The notes below the pieces were generated by a model. That model had not been told where the DNA came from. It saw only the letters and a program-made list of their open reading frames with translations, and made no database searches. A stretch of DNA of 43,660 bases, taken from Clostridia bacterium (lineage in GTDB: Bacteria; Bacillota; Clostridia; Oscillospirales; CAG-272). The stretch spans positions 1-43,660 of the forward strand of contig JAGALA010000049.1 in the NCBI GenBank assembly GCA_017625935.1. The letters run 5' to 3'. A program made the position numbers and the translations under genes. Positions 35,259 through 42,763 of the stretch are shown piece after piece. Within the stretch, counting starts at the first letter, position 1; every line of letters starts with the position of its first letter.

Positions 35259-36110
35259 TTATTTTGAAAGCTCCCACATAAAAATCGCACTTGCCATAGC
35301 CGCATTTAGTGATTCTGTGTTTTTCGCAATAGGAATAAATATCGTGTCATCAACTGCTGATAAGACATCGCGCGATAGTCCGTGCCCCTCGTTGCCAATG
35401 ATAATTACATCATCGTGCGTGAGCTTTTTTTGACCGAGAATGAGTGAATTTTCGTTGAGCGCCGCGCCGTAAACGGATTTTTTGCATTTCTTTAAGACCT
35501 CAATTGAGCCGACAAAGTCCTCTACAACGTCAATCCTCAGCTTGAAAAGTGCGCCCATAGCGGCTCTGACTACCTTTTGTGAATAAAAATCCGCACAATC
35601 CTTTGAAAAAATAAGACGGTCAACACCGAATGCACACGCGTTTCTTAAAATTGTTCCAATGTTTCCCGGGTCGCGCACAGACTCAATCATTACGATTTTT
35701 TCGCCATTGTATGATTTTTCTGCTACACTCAGGCTCTTGTGCTTTTCGCTCATAAACGAGCAAACCGCCATTATGCCCTGAGGGGCATTTTCCTCGGAAA
35801 TTTTTTCATAAACCTGCGGTGAGGCAACAAGAACGCTTGTTCCGTTTTTTTGGCAAGAATGTATAGCTTTCCCAAGCTCGCCATCAAGCTCAAAATTCTC
35901 ACGGATTACAATGTATTTTATATCAAGCGAAAAGTCGATTGCTTCCTTTACCAGCTTGACTCCGTCGCATATGAAGAGCTTATCCTCTTGCCTATATTTT
36001 TTATTACTTAATTTGCTAATTTTTACAATTGTCGAATTTGTTCTGCTTGTTATAATTTCAGATGCGAAAATGTGATTTTTCATAATATTTTCTTCTCCTA
36101 AAAGGCTCAT
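35259..36110 (-). CDS. SpoU/TrmH-family RNA 2'-O-methyltransferase
   Basis: SAM-dependent 2'-O-methyltransferase with the SPOUT knot. 283 residues (274 if the ATG at 36083 is used). N-terminal substrate-binding region (KISKLSNKKYRQEDKLF, ICDGVKLVKEAI), then SPOUT motif 1 IESVRDPGNIGTILRNACAF, motif 2 IIGNEGHGLS and motif 3 IPIAKNTESLNAAMASAI. The substrate (rRNA or tRNA) cannot be told; the layout matches the TrmH/RlmB-like group often encoded near rplT-pheS in Firmicutes. GAGG lies 5 nt before the ATG at 36110; AGGAG lies 11 nt before the ATG at 36083. Both starts are possible. Confidence 0.9.
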   Translation of the reverse strand: MSLLGEENIMKNHIFASEIITSRTNSTIVKISKLSNKKYRQEDKLFICDGVKLVKEAIDFSLDIKYIVIRENFELDGELGKAIHSCQKNGTSVLVASPQVYEKISEENAPQGIMAVCSFMSEKHKSLSVAEKSYNGEKIVMIESVRDPGNIGTILRNACAFGVDRLIFSKDCADFYSQKVVRAAMGALFKLRIDVVEDFVGSIEVLKKCKKSVYGAALNENSLILGQKKLTHDDVIIIGNEGHGLSRDVLSAVDDTIFIPIAKNTESLNAAMASAIFMWELSK

Positions 36111-36156
36111 AAAAACCTCAAAAAATCAGTTTTTAGTGTCCCTATAAAAATGCAAA

Positions 36157-36179
36157 AAAACTCGGCAAAGCCGAGTTTT
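36157..36179 (-). terminator. Intrinsic terminator after rplT
   Basis: 10-bp stem AAAACTCGGC / GCCGAGTTTT with a 3-nt loop and T7 on the minus strand. Confidence 0.92.
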
Positions 36180-36188
36180 ATTTTTTAA

Positions 36189-36542
36189 TTAAAGAGCTGC
36201 CTTTGCCTTTTCAACAAGTGCTGCAAATGCTTCCTTATCAGAAACTGCAAGCTCAGCAAGCATCTTTCTGTTGAGGTCAATGCCTGCAAGCTTAAGACCG
36301 TGCATAAATGTTGAGTAGTTTACGCCGTTAACCTTAGCTTGTGCAGAAATTCTTGTGATCCAAAGAGAACGGAAGTCTCTCTTCTTCATCTTACGGCCTG
36401 CAAACGCATAGTTGCCGCTCTTCATAACAGCCTGCTTAGCCATCTTGAAGTGCTTGCTCTTAGCGCCCCAGTAACCCTTTGCCATCTTTAATACTTTATT
36501 TCTTCTTTTACGTGCCATCATAGCACCCTTAACTCTTGCCAT
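36189..36542 (-). CDS. rplT: 50S ribosomal protein L20
   Basis: 117-residue basic protein that assembles early on 23S rRNA and, in studied bacteria, also represses its own operon by binding the leader. Family features: [48 protein letters not shown], and the C-terminal L20 fold ([18 protein letters not shown]). Last in infC-rpmI-rplT and followed by a strong terminator. Confidence 0.98.
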   Translation of the reverse strand: MARVKGAMMARKRRNKVLKMAKGYWGAKSKHFKMAKQAVMKSGNYAFAGRKMKKRDFRSLWITRISAQAKVNGVNYSTFMHGLKLAGIDLNRKMLAELAVSDKEAFAALVEKAKAAL

Positions 36543-36579
36543 CTTAAATTTCCTCCTTGTACTAACGTTTCACTCTAAA

Positions 36580-36774
36580 TTATTTGTTGATAAGCTTCTT
36601 GATTGTAGGAGCCATGCTCTCGCTGAGGTATGAGCCTGAACGAAGATTTCTCTTACGCTTAGCTGTCTTCAAGCCGAGGTTATGACGGTGCTGTGAATGA
36701 AACATTTTTACTTTTCCGGTTCCTGTCAAAGAAAATCTCTTAGCGGATGCCTTATGTGTTTTAATTTTTCCCAT
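36580..36774 (-). CDS. rpmI: 50S ribosomal protein L35
   Basis: 64 residues, basic. KIKTHKASAKRFSLTGTGKV at the N-terminus, then HRHNLGLKTAKRKRNLR and a C-terminal MAPTIKKLI. It lies 36 nt downstream of infC and 37 nt upstream of rplT, in the standard order. Confidence 0.98.
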   Translation of the reverse strand: MGKIKTHKASAKRFSLTGTGKVKMFHSQHRHNLGLKTAKRKRNLRSGSYLSESMAPTIKKLINK

Positions 36775-36810
36775 GATATTCGTTTCCTTTCGTAGTAGAT
36801 ATATACTATC

Positions 36811-37329
36811 TTATTTTTTTACAGGTGAAATTGTAACAGACATTCTTCTTCCATCAAGTGAAGGAGCCTTGTCTGTGCTACCGTATTCAGCGCAAAGCTC
36901 GATAAACTTACCGATAATCTCAACGCCAACCTCGGTGTGTGCCATTTCTCTGCCCTTGAATGAGAGAACAACTCTAACCTTGTCTCCGTTTTTCAAGAAG
37001 CGGATTGCATTGTTTGCTTTTGTATTAAAATCGTGAGTATCAATTCTGCAGGAAAGCTGAACTTCCTTAACGTCAACAGTTTGCTGCTTTTTCTTTGCTT
37101 CCTTTTCTCTCTTATCTCTGTCGTAACGGAACTTACCGTAGTCCATAATACGACAAACAGGTGGGTTAGCACCGGGAGCAATAAGAACCAAATCAAGTCC
37201 TTGTGCATATGCCTTTTCCAAAGCAACATCCGAGGACATAACGCCGAGCTGTTCGCCGTTGTCGGCAACAACACGAATCTCCTTCAATCGGATATCTTCA
37301 TTGATAGTCATTTCTTTTGCGTTGCTAAT
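36811..37329 (-). CDS. infC: Translation initiation factor IF-3, with an AUU start codon
   Basis: Prevents premature subunit joining and checks start-codon choice. From the ATT at 37329 it has 172 residues: TINEDIRLKEIRVV, DNGEQLGVMSS, LIAPGANPPVCRIMDYGKF, linker KREKEAKKKQQ, then the C-domain (KEVQLSCRIDTHDFN, VRVVLSFKGREMAH). The ATT was chosen because GGAGG lies at 37339-37343, 9 nt upstream. The in-frame ATG at 37311 is 27 nt from it and the ATGs upstream have no site. AUU is the known infC start in E. coli and many other bacteria and is used for self-control. Confidence 0.93.
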   Translation of the reverse strand: MSNAKEMTINEDIRLKEIRVVADNGEQLGVMSSDVALEKAYAQGLDLVLIAPGANPPVCRIMDYGKFRYDRDKREKEAKKKQQTVDVKEVQLSCRIDTHDFNTKANNAIRFLKNGDKVRVVLSFKGREMAHTEVGVEIIGKFIELCAEYGSTDKAPSLDGRRMSVTISPVKK

Positions 37330-37490
37330 AACTAAGCACCTCCAATTTAACAAAAGCTTCATTAATAAATAAAAAATGTGCGAAAGAAACATAACTCCGC
37401 ACAACAAAAAACTACCCTAAAGTAGTAAATTATTAACCACAAGCACCGTGTGTCCTTGGGTGAGAACGGAGTGTTCTGCTTCCTTTTTGC
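37330..37490 (-). promoter_or_regulatory. Structured leader of infC-rpmI-rplT (L20-type)
   Basis: About 160 nt between the predicted transcript start and infC. It holds a short hairpin AGAAC-ACTCC-GTTCT near 37467-37481, a possible long-range helix ACTCCG/CGGAGT (near 37470 and 37395), and a terminator hairpin (37411-37426: ACTAC, 6 nt, GTAGT, then T6). Firmicute L20 leaders work by attenuation with L20 bound. The match here is by layout, not by a model search. Confidence 0.6.
37406..37426 (-). terminator. Attenuator-type terminator in the infC leader
   Basis: ACTAC / GTAGT stem, 6-nt loop, then T6 on the minus strand, upstream of the infC start. It is short for a full terminator, as expected for a conditional one. 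Confidence 0.6.
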
Positions 37491-37496
37491 TCAATT

Positions 37497-37525
37497 ATAA
37501 TATCACACTTTTTCTTAGTTGTCAA
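37497..37525 (-). promoter_or_regulatory. Promoter of infC-rpmI-rplT
   Basis: Minus strand TTGACA (37520-37525), 17-nt spacer ending TGA, TATTAT (37497-37502). Confidence 0.87.
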
Positions 37526-37567
37526 TAGTAATTTTGAATTTTTTGAAAATTTTTGCAAATTTCGCAC

Positions 37568-37591
37568 CCCGCCGCAAAAAAATGCGGCGGG
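37568..37591 (-). terminator. GC-rich hairpin after the GH3 gene
   Basis: Perfect 9-bp stem CCCGCCGCA / TGCGGCGGG with a 6-nt T loop (minus strand). There is no clear T tract after it, so termination may be partial or the hairpin may protect the 3' end. Confidence 0.6.
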
Positions 37592-37603
37592 ACACTGAAT
37601 TTA

Positions 37604-39970
37604 TTAGATATTTTGCTTGTAATTTGTCTTCAAAATATGCTTAATTAAGCGTACTGCGCAGAGCTGAGCATCCTCTCTCTTCACGTTGCCGTTTTCAAGT
37701 CCTTCGACAATTTGCTTTCTGAAGCGACCGGGCATAATAAGGTCATTGCACGCGTGTACATGCTCCTGCGGGTTTGCACATGGGTTCCAGTCGGTCATTA
37801 CAATTCCCTCATAGTCCCATTCGCCTCTTAAAATTCCCATAAGGAGATCGTAGTTTGTTGAAGCAAACGTGCCGTTTACCTTATTGTAAGCGGTCATTAT
37901 TGCGTGAGGTCTGCTCTCTTCAACTGCGATTTTGAAGCCCTTTAAGTAAATTTCACGCAAAGCTCTCTCGGAAACCTGTGAGTCGGAAACGCCGCGCTCA
38001 TATTCAATATTGTTGCAGGCAAAGTGCTTAACCGTTGTATATTTGCCCGTTGGCTCCGCATTATCGTCGTATTGAACGCCGATTGTGATATAAGCACCAA
38101 TCTTACCCGCAATTATCGGATCCTCGGAAAGATACTCAAAGTTTCTGCCGTTTAATGGATTTCTGTGAATGTTGATACCCGGGGCAAGCCAGCCCTCAAT
38201 ATCGGAGATTATAAGGTCATCACGCACACATTCACCAAATCTTCTTGCACTTTCAAGGTCCCAAGAATTTGCCATGCAAGTGCCCGAGGGGTAAGCAACA
38301 ACCTCGCGTGAAAGCTCAGTATCCGTGTCAATAGGTGTTGTAAATATAGCAAGACGCACGCCTGCAGGGCCGTCAGCACAAGCATTTACGGGAATTGCGT
38401 ATTTTTCGCTTGACCACATTTCGCCTGCCGCACCGCGCACCTTTATTGCCATGCTACCAACGTTTGCGTTGGCATTCGCACCCTCATAGATGACGCCGTT
38501 TAATATATCGGCAAGCTCCGCATCGGAAAATTGTGCAACAACGTCCTCGGCAGTTGCTTTTCCATCAACAACGTCCTTTAAGGTATAAAGCTCGTCGCTC
38601 TTTCTCTCAAGGAGCTTTACAGGCACGTTTTCAATAACACCGTGAACAACGGTTTCAACCAAATCACAGTCAAATTCAAGCACCTTAGCAGCTGCTTTTT
38701 CCGCTTCCTCGCCATCGTATGTATATGGAACAGCGCCCTTGCTTGAAAGCTCGTTAAAATCAGCCTGCTTTGTGCATCTGTTCTTTACTACGTCACAAAT
38801 TACTTCCTTATTTAAGTTAATTGCGCACGCGATATTGGTGCTTCTTGACGAGTTGCCGACTCTTACGTAGTATTTGCCTGCTTCGAGAATAAAGCTTGCT
38901 CTTTCCTCGTCATATGACGCCATTTCGGTTAAATCAAAGGACAAAAGCAGCTCACAGCTCTCATTCGGAGCAAGTGTATCAGTTTTTGCGTACGTGCAAA
39001 GCTCTTGGTATGGCTTTTCAAGCTTAACAGAAGGCGCTGAAAGATAGCACTGAATGATTTCTCTGCCACTATACTTGCCAACGTTTGTCACCTTAACCGT
39101 CAAATCAATAATTTGACCGTCGATCTCGGCTTCAATAACCTCACTTGCAAACTCGGTATAGGAAAGACCGTAGCCAAACGGATATCTTGGCTCAACGCCA
39201 AAGGTGTCGAAATATCTGTAGCCAACGTAAATGCCCTCCTTATACGGCACCTCCTTGGTTGTAATTCCCTCTTTTGTTGGGTAATCCTCGTATTTATATG
39301 CCCAAGTAGTTGTGAGCTTACCATTTGGTGTAACCTTGCCCGAAAGCACGTCAGCAACTGCGTAACCAAACATCTCGCCACCCAAGGAAACGTCAACGAT
39401 TGCATCAATATTCAAGCCGTCAATATCTCTTAAATCAAGCGGACCGCAGGTGTTAAGAAGCAAAATTGTTTGCTTGAAGCAGCTTGATACTGCTTTTACG
39501 AGGTTAATTTCGTCCTCGTGGAGTCTAAAGTAGCCAGCCTCGTCCTTTAAGTCAAATGCCTCACCCGAGTTTCTGCCGAGGGTAACAACCGCAACGTCGG
39601 ACTTTTTAGCCGATGATTCAATCACCTCACCGTCAAGCTTGATTTCGTCCTGTCTCCAGGTCCACTCATCCCAGCTTCTGTTCATTAAGCGTTGGTCAGG
39701 CAATTTTCCAACGTAATCTGTATAAATTGCTTCAACCTCGCCATTTAACGCATAGCCCGCATCCTTTAAGCCCTCGTTGATTTGTGAAATTGTCTGCGCC
39801 ATCATATCGCCCGAGCCCCAGCCAAGGCGGAAGCATCTGTATGCGCAAATACCGAAAAGCGCAATTTCCTTACTTTTATCGATAGGAAGCGCGCCGTTTT
39901 CGTTCTTCAAAAGAACAATTCCGTCAGCCGCCGCTCCCCTTGCAAAATCCATTTTTTCCTGTCTTAACAT
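37604..39970 (-). CDS. Glycoside hydrolase family 3 enzyme with reversed domain order
   Basis: Probable beta-glucosidase or related GH3 enzyme, 788 residues, no signal peptide, so intracellular. Domain order is swapped. Residues about 1-280 match the usual GH3 C-terminal alpha/beta domain (ADGIVLLKNENGALPI, LGRNSGEAFD, YRYFDTFGVEPRYPFGYGLS); about 290-390 is the Fn3-like domain. The catalytic (beta/alpha)8 domain comes last, about 490-780 (ADGPAGVRL, NIHRNPLNGRNFEYLSED, KHFACNN, and GIVMTDW, whose Asp should be the nucleophile). Ruminococcus albus and Butyrivibrio beta-glucosidases are known with this order. AAGGAG precedes the ATG at 39970. Its promoter starts right after the neighbouring gene's stop, so it may also be read through from it. 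Confidence 0.92.
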   Translation of the reverse strand: MLRQEKMDFARGAAADGIVLLKNENGALPIDKSKEIALFGICAYRCFRLGWGSGDMMAQTISQINEGLKDAGYALNGEVEAIYTDYVGKLPDQRLMNRSWDEWTWRQDEIKLDGEVIESSAKKSDVAVVTLGRNSGEAFDLKDEAGYFRLHEDEINLVKAVSSCFKQTILLLNTCGPLDLRDIDGLNIDAIVDVSLGGEMFGYAVADVLSGKVTPNGKLTTTWAYKYEDYPTKEGITTKEVPYKEGIYVGYRYFDTFGVEPRYPFGYGLSYTEFASEVIEAEIDGQIIDLTVKVTNVGKYSGREIIQCYLSAPSVKLEKPYQELCTYAKTDTLAPNESCELLLSFDLTEMASYDEERASFILEAGKYYVRVGNSSRSTNIACAINLNKEVICDVVKNRCTKQADFNELSSKGAVPYTYDGEEAEKAAAKVLEFDCDLVETVVHGVIENVPVKLLERKSDELYTLKDVVDGKATAEDVVAQFSDAELADILNGVIYEGANANANVGSMAIKVRGAAGEMWSSEKYAIPVNACADGPAGVRLAIFTTPIDTDTELSREVVAYPSGTCMANSWDLESARRFGECVRDDLIISDIEGWLAPGINIHRNPLNGRNFEYLSEDPIIAGKIGAYITIGVQYDDNAEPTGKYTTVKHFACNNIEYERGVSDSQVSERALREIYLKGFKIAVEESRPHAIMTAYNKVNGTFASTNYDLLMGILRGEWDYEGIVMTDWNPCANPQEHVHACNDLIMPGRFRKQIVEGLENGNVKREDAQLCAVRLIKHILKTNYKQNI

Positions 39971-40004
39971 ATTTTTCTCCTTAAAATTAGATGAATACCA
40001 ATAT

Positions 40005-40033
40005 AGTATAACATAAATCATTTAAATAGTCAA
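40005..40033 (-). promoter_or_regulatory. Promoter of the GH3 gene
   Basis: Minus strand TTGACT (40028-40033), 17-nt spacer ending TGT, TATACT (40005-40010). The -35 starts immediately after the TGA of the upstream gene. Confidence 0.8.
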
Positions 40034-41131
40034 TCAAAAAGAATAGCCTAGTGCTTGAAATTTCAACGCCTTGCATGCTTGATCAACAAGAAAATAAGTA
40101 AAGTTTTCCTTTTTTATTTTAAATGACTTTAACATTTCTTTATTTTTAGCTATCGATTTCCATAAAATCACCTTGTCATTTTCTTCAAGTTTAATTGCAT
40201 ATAACAAATTGGCTAAGTAAATTATTACATTTTTATATGTTAAACTATATTCCTTGTTTAACATAAATTTATTAAAATCATGTTCATCATATTTAGGTTG
40301 CAATCCTTTAATAGGCATTACTAGTAGCTGAATCGATGAAGCCATGCAATTTAAGTATATCCCCAACATGCATTGTTGCTCGTATGTCATTAAACTATAA
40401 TCAAGGCCAAATGTTTTAACATTATTCACAGCCTCATTAAGTTCTTTAACACTATTCTTAATACGCAAAATTCTCTCATTAATTTCAACTATAGCCATCT
40501 CGTAAAATTTAGTATCTCGCTTTGCAATGAGTGTATATATATCTTCCAACCTCTTTTTATCCCGTGTAGATTTCCAAAGGAAGAATCCAGCTCCTAAAAG
40601 CGAAACACCGGCAATAGCCCAACCAACAGGTCCTGCTAATGCTAAAAATGCATTACCCGCAGCCATTCCGCCACCACCTGCAGCCAACGCACCACCGCCA
40701 AGCCATGCCAATGCAGCATTTGTTGCAGCTGCTCCGCTTAAAGTAGAAATAGCTGTTCCGGTTGATGCAGCTCCAAACGTAGTAGCAATACCCATAGCTG
40801 CGGTTGGTCCCATTGTTACCACCGCAACACCCACACCAACGCCAACTGCCCCAGCTCCAGCATTTTTTACAATCGAGTTTTTGTAGTCAACATCAATATT
40901 ATCTACCTGTTGCTTCCATTTGGAGGATTGTGATTTTATAAACAAATATTGTTCTTTTTTCTCAGTTGGCACGTTCCTAATTTTATCAAATATAGTCTGC
41001 AATGAATCTAAGACACTGTATAATTCAAAAGCGACTTTGCCAATATCTCCTATTTTAGAGTTGACTCTAGCTATAGTTTGCTCGTTTTTTTCTTGAGCTA
41101 ATTTAAGCATTGAAGGTTTACGATTAAACAT
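40034..41131 (-). CDS. Unknown protein with a Gly/Ala-rich membrane segment (glycine-zipper type)
   Basis: 365 residues, not assigned to a family. Residues 1-90 are charged and helical, probably coiled coil. Residues 91-186 are a continuous Gly/Ala-rich hydrophobic stretch (AGAGAVGVGVGVAVVTMG, ALAAGGGGMAAGNAFLALAG) with repeated small-xxx-small spacing, as in glycine zippers that pack in membranes or form pores. Residues 190-365 are helical, Lys-rich and without clear motifs. There is no signal peptide. It starts 2 nt after the 472-residue gene's stop, so the two are coupled. The gene is visibly more A+T-rich than its neighbours (a 60-nt sample at 40081 has 12 G/C; one in leuS at 20281 has 28), suggesting transfer. 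A membrane effector or toxin-like role is possible but only an inference. Confidence 0.75.
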   Translation of the reverse strand: MFNRKPSMLKLAQEKNEQTIARVNSKIGDIGKVAFELYSVLDSLQTIFDKIRNVPTEKKEQYLFIKSQSSKWKQQVDNIDVDYKNSIVKNAGAGAVGVGVGVAVVTMGPTAAMGIATTFGAASTGTAISTLSGAAATNAALAWLGGGALAAGGGGMAAGNAFLALAGPVGWAIAGVSLLGAGFFLWKSTRDKKRLEDIYTLIAKRDTKFYEMAIVEINERILRIKNSVKELNEAVNNVKTFGLDYSLMTYEQQCMLGIYLNCMASSIQLLVMPIKGLQPKYDEHDFNKFMLNKEYSLTYKNVIIYLANLLYAIKLEENDKVILWKSIAKNKEMLKSFKIKKENFTYFLVDQACKALKFQALGYSF

Positions 41132-41133
41132 AT

Positions 41134-42552
41134 TTATTTCCCCAAAAAATATTTATCAATTTCGCTTTTATTTCTAACAATCTTTTCTTCAGAAACATTT
41201 CTTGTTTCTGCAAGTCTAACTGATTTTTCAAGCGCAAGTTGATATCTTCCTGCATTCATATCTTCGTATAGATTAATATAATCTTTGTCGTCATATACAA
41301 TTGCTAATTCTTTCAATCCTTTAATATAGAGATTAACTATTGAATATTCTCGCTCCGCTATCTTTATTTCCCTTTTAACTCTGCTTATGTTGGCAGCAAG
41401 TTTCGCCTCGGAAAACAATGAAATTGTAAACCTTCCAACACCAACTATATTGAGTCTCATAAAAAATTCAACAGGGTTAAAATAACCACCGCCAGCTATA
41501 AAGCTTCTAATTACAGCATCAGCGGAGTCTATTGCAAAAAAAGTAGCGTGCGCAACAGTAAGCATTCTTTTTATGCTAGAATTGTTAAACGGTTCGCATT
41601 TTTCCCACATTGTTTTAAAAGAACGCTCATCCTTCTCAGTTGTAGAAAAGTATTTGACGAGTCTCCTAATCGAATATATCAAACGAACAATAATTTCGTT
41701 AAGAAAAACCGGAATAGCTTGAGCAGTTTGAAATCTTGAGTCGTATCCGTTTTGATACAGTTTTATTGCCATATCATTCATATACTTATCAAATTGACCC
41801 ACCGGAATGTTCAACGAACGCTTAATTGCGATTATATTGTTTGTCCATGTCCACAACGGGGACGGTATTCCCATTCCACGACCCTTACTACCAGATGAGC
41901 CAGAAATGTCAGATATTAAATGTCCAAACCAATTTAAAAATGCACAAAACAGTTTGCTAGGTAAGGTTCGACCTCTCAACGAAAATGTACTATCGGCATT
42001 TTGTAACGATACTAAATCTCCGCCAGAAACAAAATGTGACGTGTTAGCAAATTGATCCACAATGGAAAAAAACAATCCTAACAAAGTTGGATTGTGAGCC
42101 AACGATTTAAAATGGTGATTAGTTGGCGTTAAGTTAAAAATAGAGCTTCCGGCATCACCCGCACCTCGCTGGTCATATGGAATTTGGAACTTGTTTTCAA
42201 GATGCCTTATAGCAGATGCTCTGCCACCATCACCATTCCAACCGCATAATCTAGCAAAATCTTTTGTTTTGTTTTCGAACCAACCGTCAGTAATATTTCC
42301 AATCAGCGTTTCACCGGGCTTTCCCAACAAAAAAATATCAAAAATTCCACAAATCGTACCAGTACTAACCGCCAATGCATAGTCGAGCTTATCGCAATTT
42401 GGTTTTATTTCGTTTATTGATTCTTTTGTTTCTTCTATCTTAATCAATTCATATTGTGCATTGTTTAAAGCCTCTTCAATGTAGGAATTAAAGTTAATTA
42501 AATTTTCTTGCACATTAATTTCATATATTATACTACTATTGTTTTTTTCCAT
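41134..42552 (-). CDS. Unknown 472-residue protein with conserved-looking His and Asp residues
   Basis: Not recognised. N-terminal 50 residues are charged and helical. Residues 57-85 are hydrophobic (YALAVSTGTICGIFDIFLLG). The middle holds possible metal or catalytic residues: HHFKSLAH (His146, 147, 153), TSHF (His173), GHLISDISGSSGSKGRGMGI (His211, Asp215), then basic, hydrophobic stretches (about 280-300, 350-380) and a helical C-terminus. The start at 42552 follows GGAG by 6 nt; the ATG at 42564 would hold that site inside the gene. It shares an operon with the Gly/Ala-rich membrane protein and follows a 19-codon ORF and a good promoter. Composition is A+T-rich. Confidence 0.75.
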   Translation of the reverse strand: MEKNNSSIIYEINVQENLINFNSYIEEALNNAQYELIKIEETKESINEIKPNCDKLDYALAVSTGTICGIFDIFLLGKPGETLIGNITDGWFENKTKDFARLCGWNGDGGRASAIRHLENKFQIPYDQRGAGDAGSSIFNLTPTNHHFKSLAHNPTLLGLFFSIVDQFANTSHFVSGGDLVSLQNADSTFSLRGRTLPSKLFCAFLNWFGHLISDISGSSGSKGRGMGIPSPLWTWTNNIIAIKRSLNIPVGQFDKYMNDMAIKLYQNGYDSRFQTAQAIPVFLNEIIVRLIYSIRRLVKYFSTTEKDERSFKTMWEKCEPFNNSSIKRMLTVAHATFFAIDSADAVIRSFIAGGGYFNPVEFFMRLNIVGVGRFTISLFSEAKLAANISRVKREIKIAEREYSIVNLYIKGLKELAIVYDDKDYINLYEDMNAGRYQLALEKSVRLAETRNVSEEKIVRNKSEIDKYFLGK

Positions 42553-42572
42553 CAGTTTCTCCATAGTAATTA

Positions 42573-42632
42573 TTAAGCATATTTTTTAAGCAAATTATGC
42601 AATATAGCGAATCGTATATATTTTTCCTTCAT
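42573..42632 (-). CDS. 19-codon ORF upstream of the unknown two-gene cassette
   Basis: Reads MKEKYIRFAILHNLLKKYA, a basic, amphipathic peptide. AGGAG at 42637-42641, 4 nt before the ATG, is a better ribosome site than that of the next gene. It starts about 30 nt after the -10 of the cassette promoter, and its stop is 20 nt before the 472-residue gene. Could be a leader peptide for translational control, a small membrane-active peptide, or chance. Confidence 0.5.
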   Translation of the reverse strand: MKEKYIRFAILHNLLKKYA

Positions 42633-42662
42633 TTTTCTCCTATTAGAATGCAAGATAAGTTT

Positions 42663-42691
42663 ATTATAACAAAGATCTTTTTTAATTTCAA
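42663..42691 (-). promoter_or_regulatory. Promoter of the unknown cassette
   Basis: Minus strand TTGAAA (42686-42691), 17-nt spacer ending TGT, TATAAT (42663-42668), an extended -10. Confidence 0.82.
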
Positions 42692-42734
42692 TGAAATAAA
42701 GCAAATATAACTACAAAATCAGGGAAAATAGACA

Positions 42735-42758
42735 AAGCGAGTGCCTCAGCACTCGCTT
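42735..42758 (-). terminator. Intrinsic terminator after glnS
   Basis: Perfect 10-bp stem AAGCGAGTGC / GCACTCGCTT with a 4-nt loop, followed by TGTCTATTTT on the minus strand, just after the glnS stop. Confidence 0.85.
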
Positions 42759-42763
42759 AAATG

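Noticed and set aside
37330..37407. Longer infC with 26 extra residues
   Set aside because: The extension overlaps the leader, the candidate starts lack ribosome sites, and IF-3 proteins begin near the chosen ATT.
40527..40886. 119-codon Pro/Ala-rich frame on the plus strand
   Set aside because: Mirror image of the Gly/Ala-rich segment on the other strand; low-complexity shadow.
40034..42552. Assigning the cassette to a named phage-defence system
   Set aside because: No motif of a known defence family (TIR, HEPN, nuclease, NTPase, reverse transcriptase) is visible; naming one would be guesswork.
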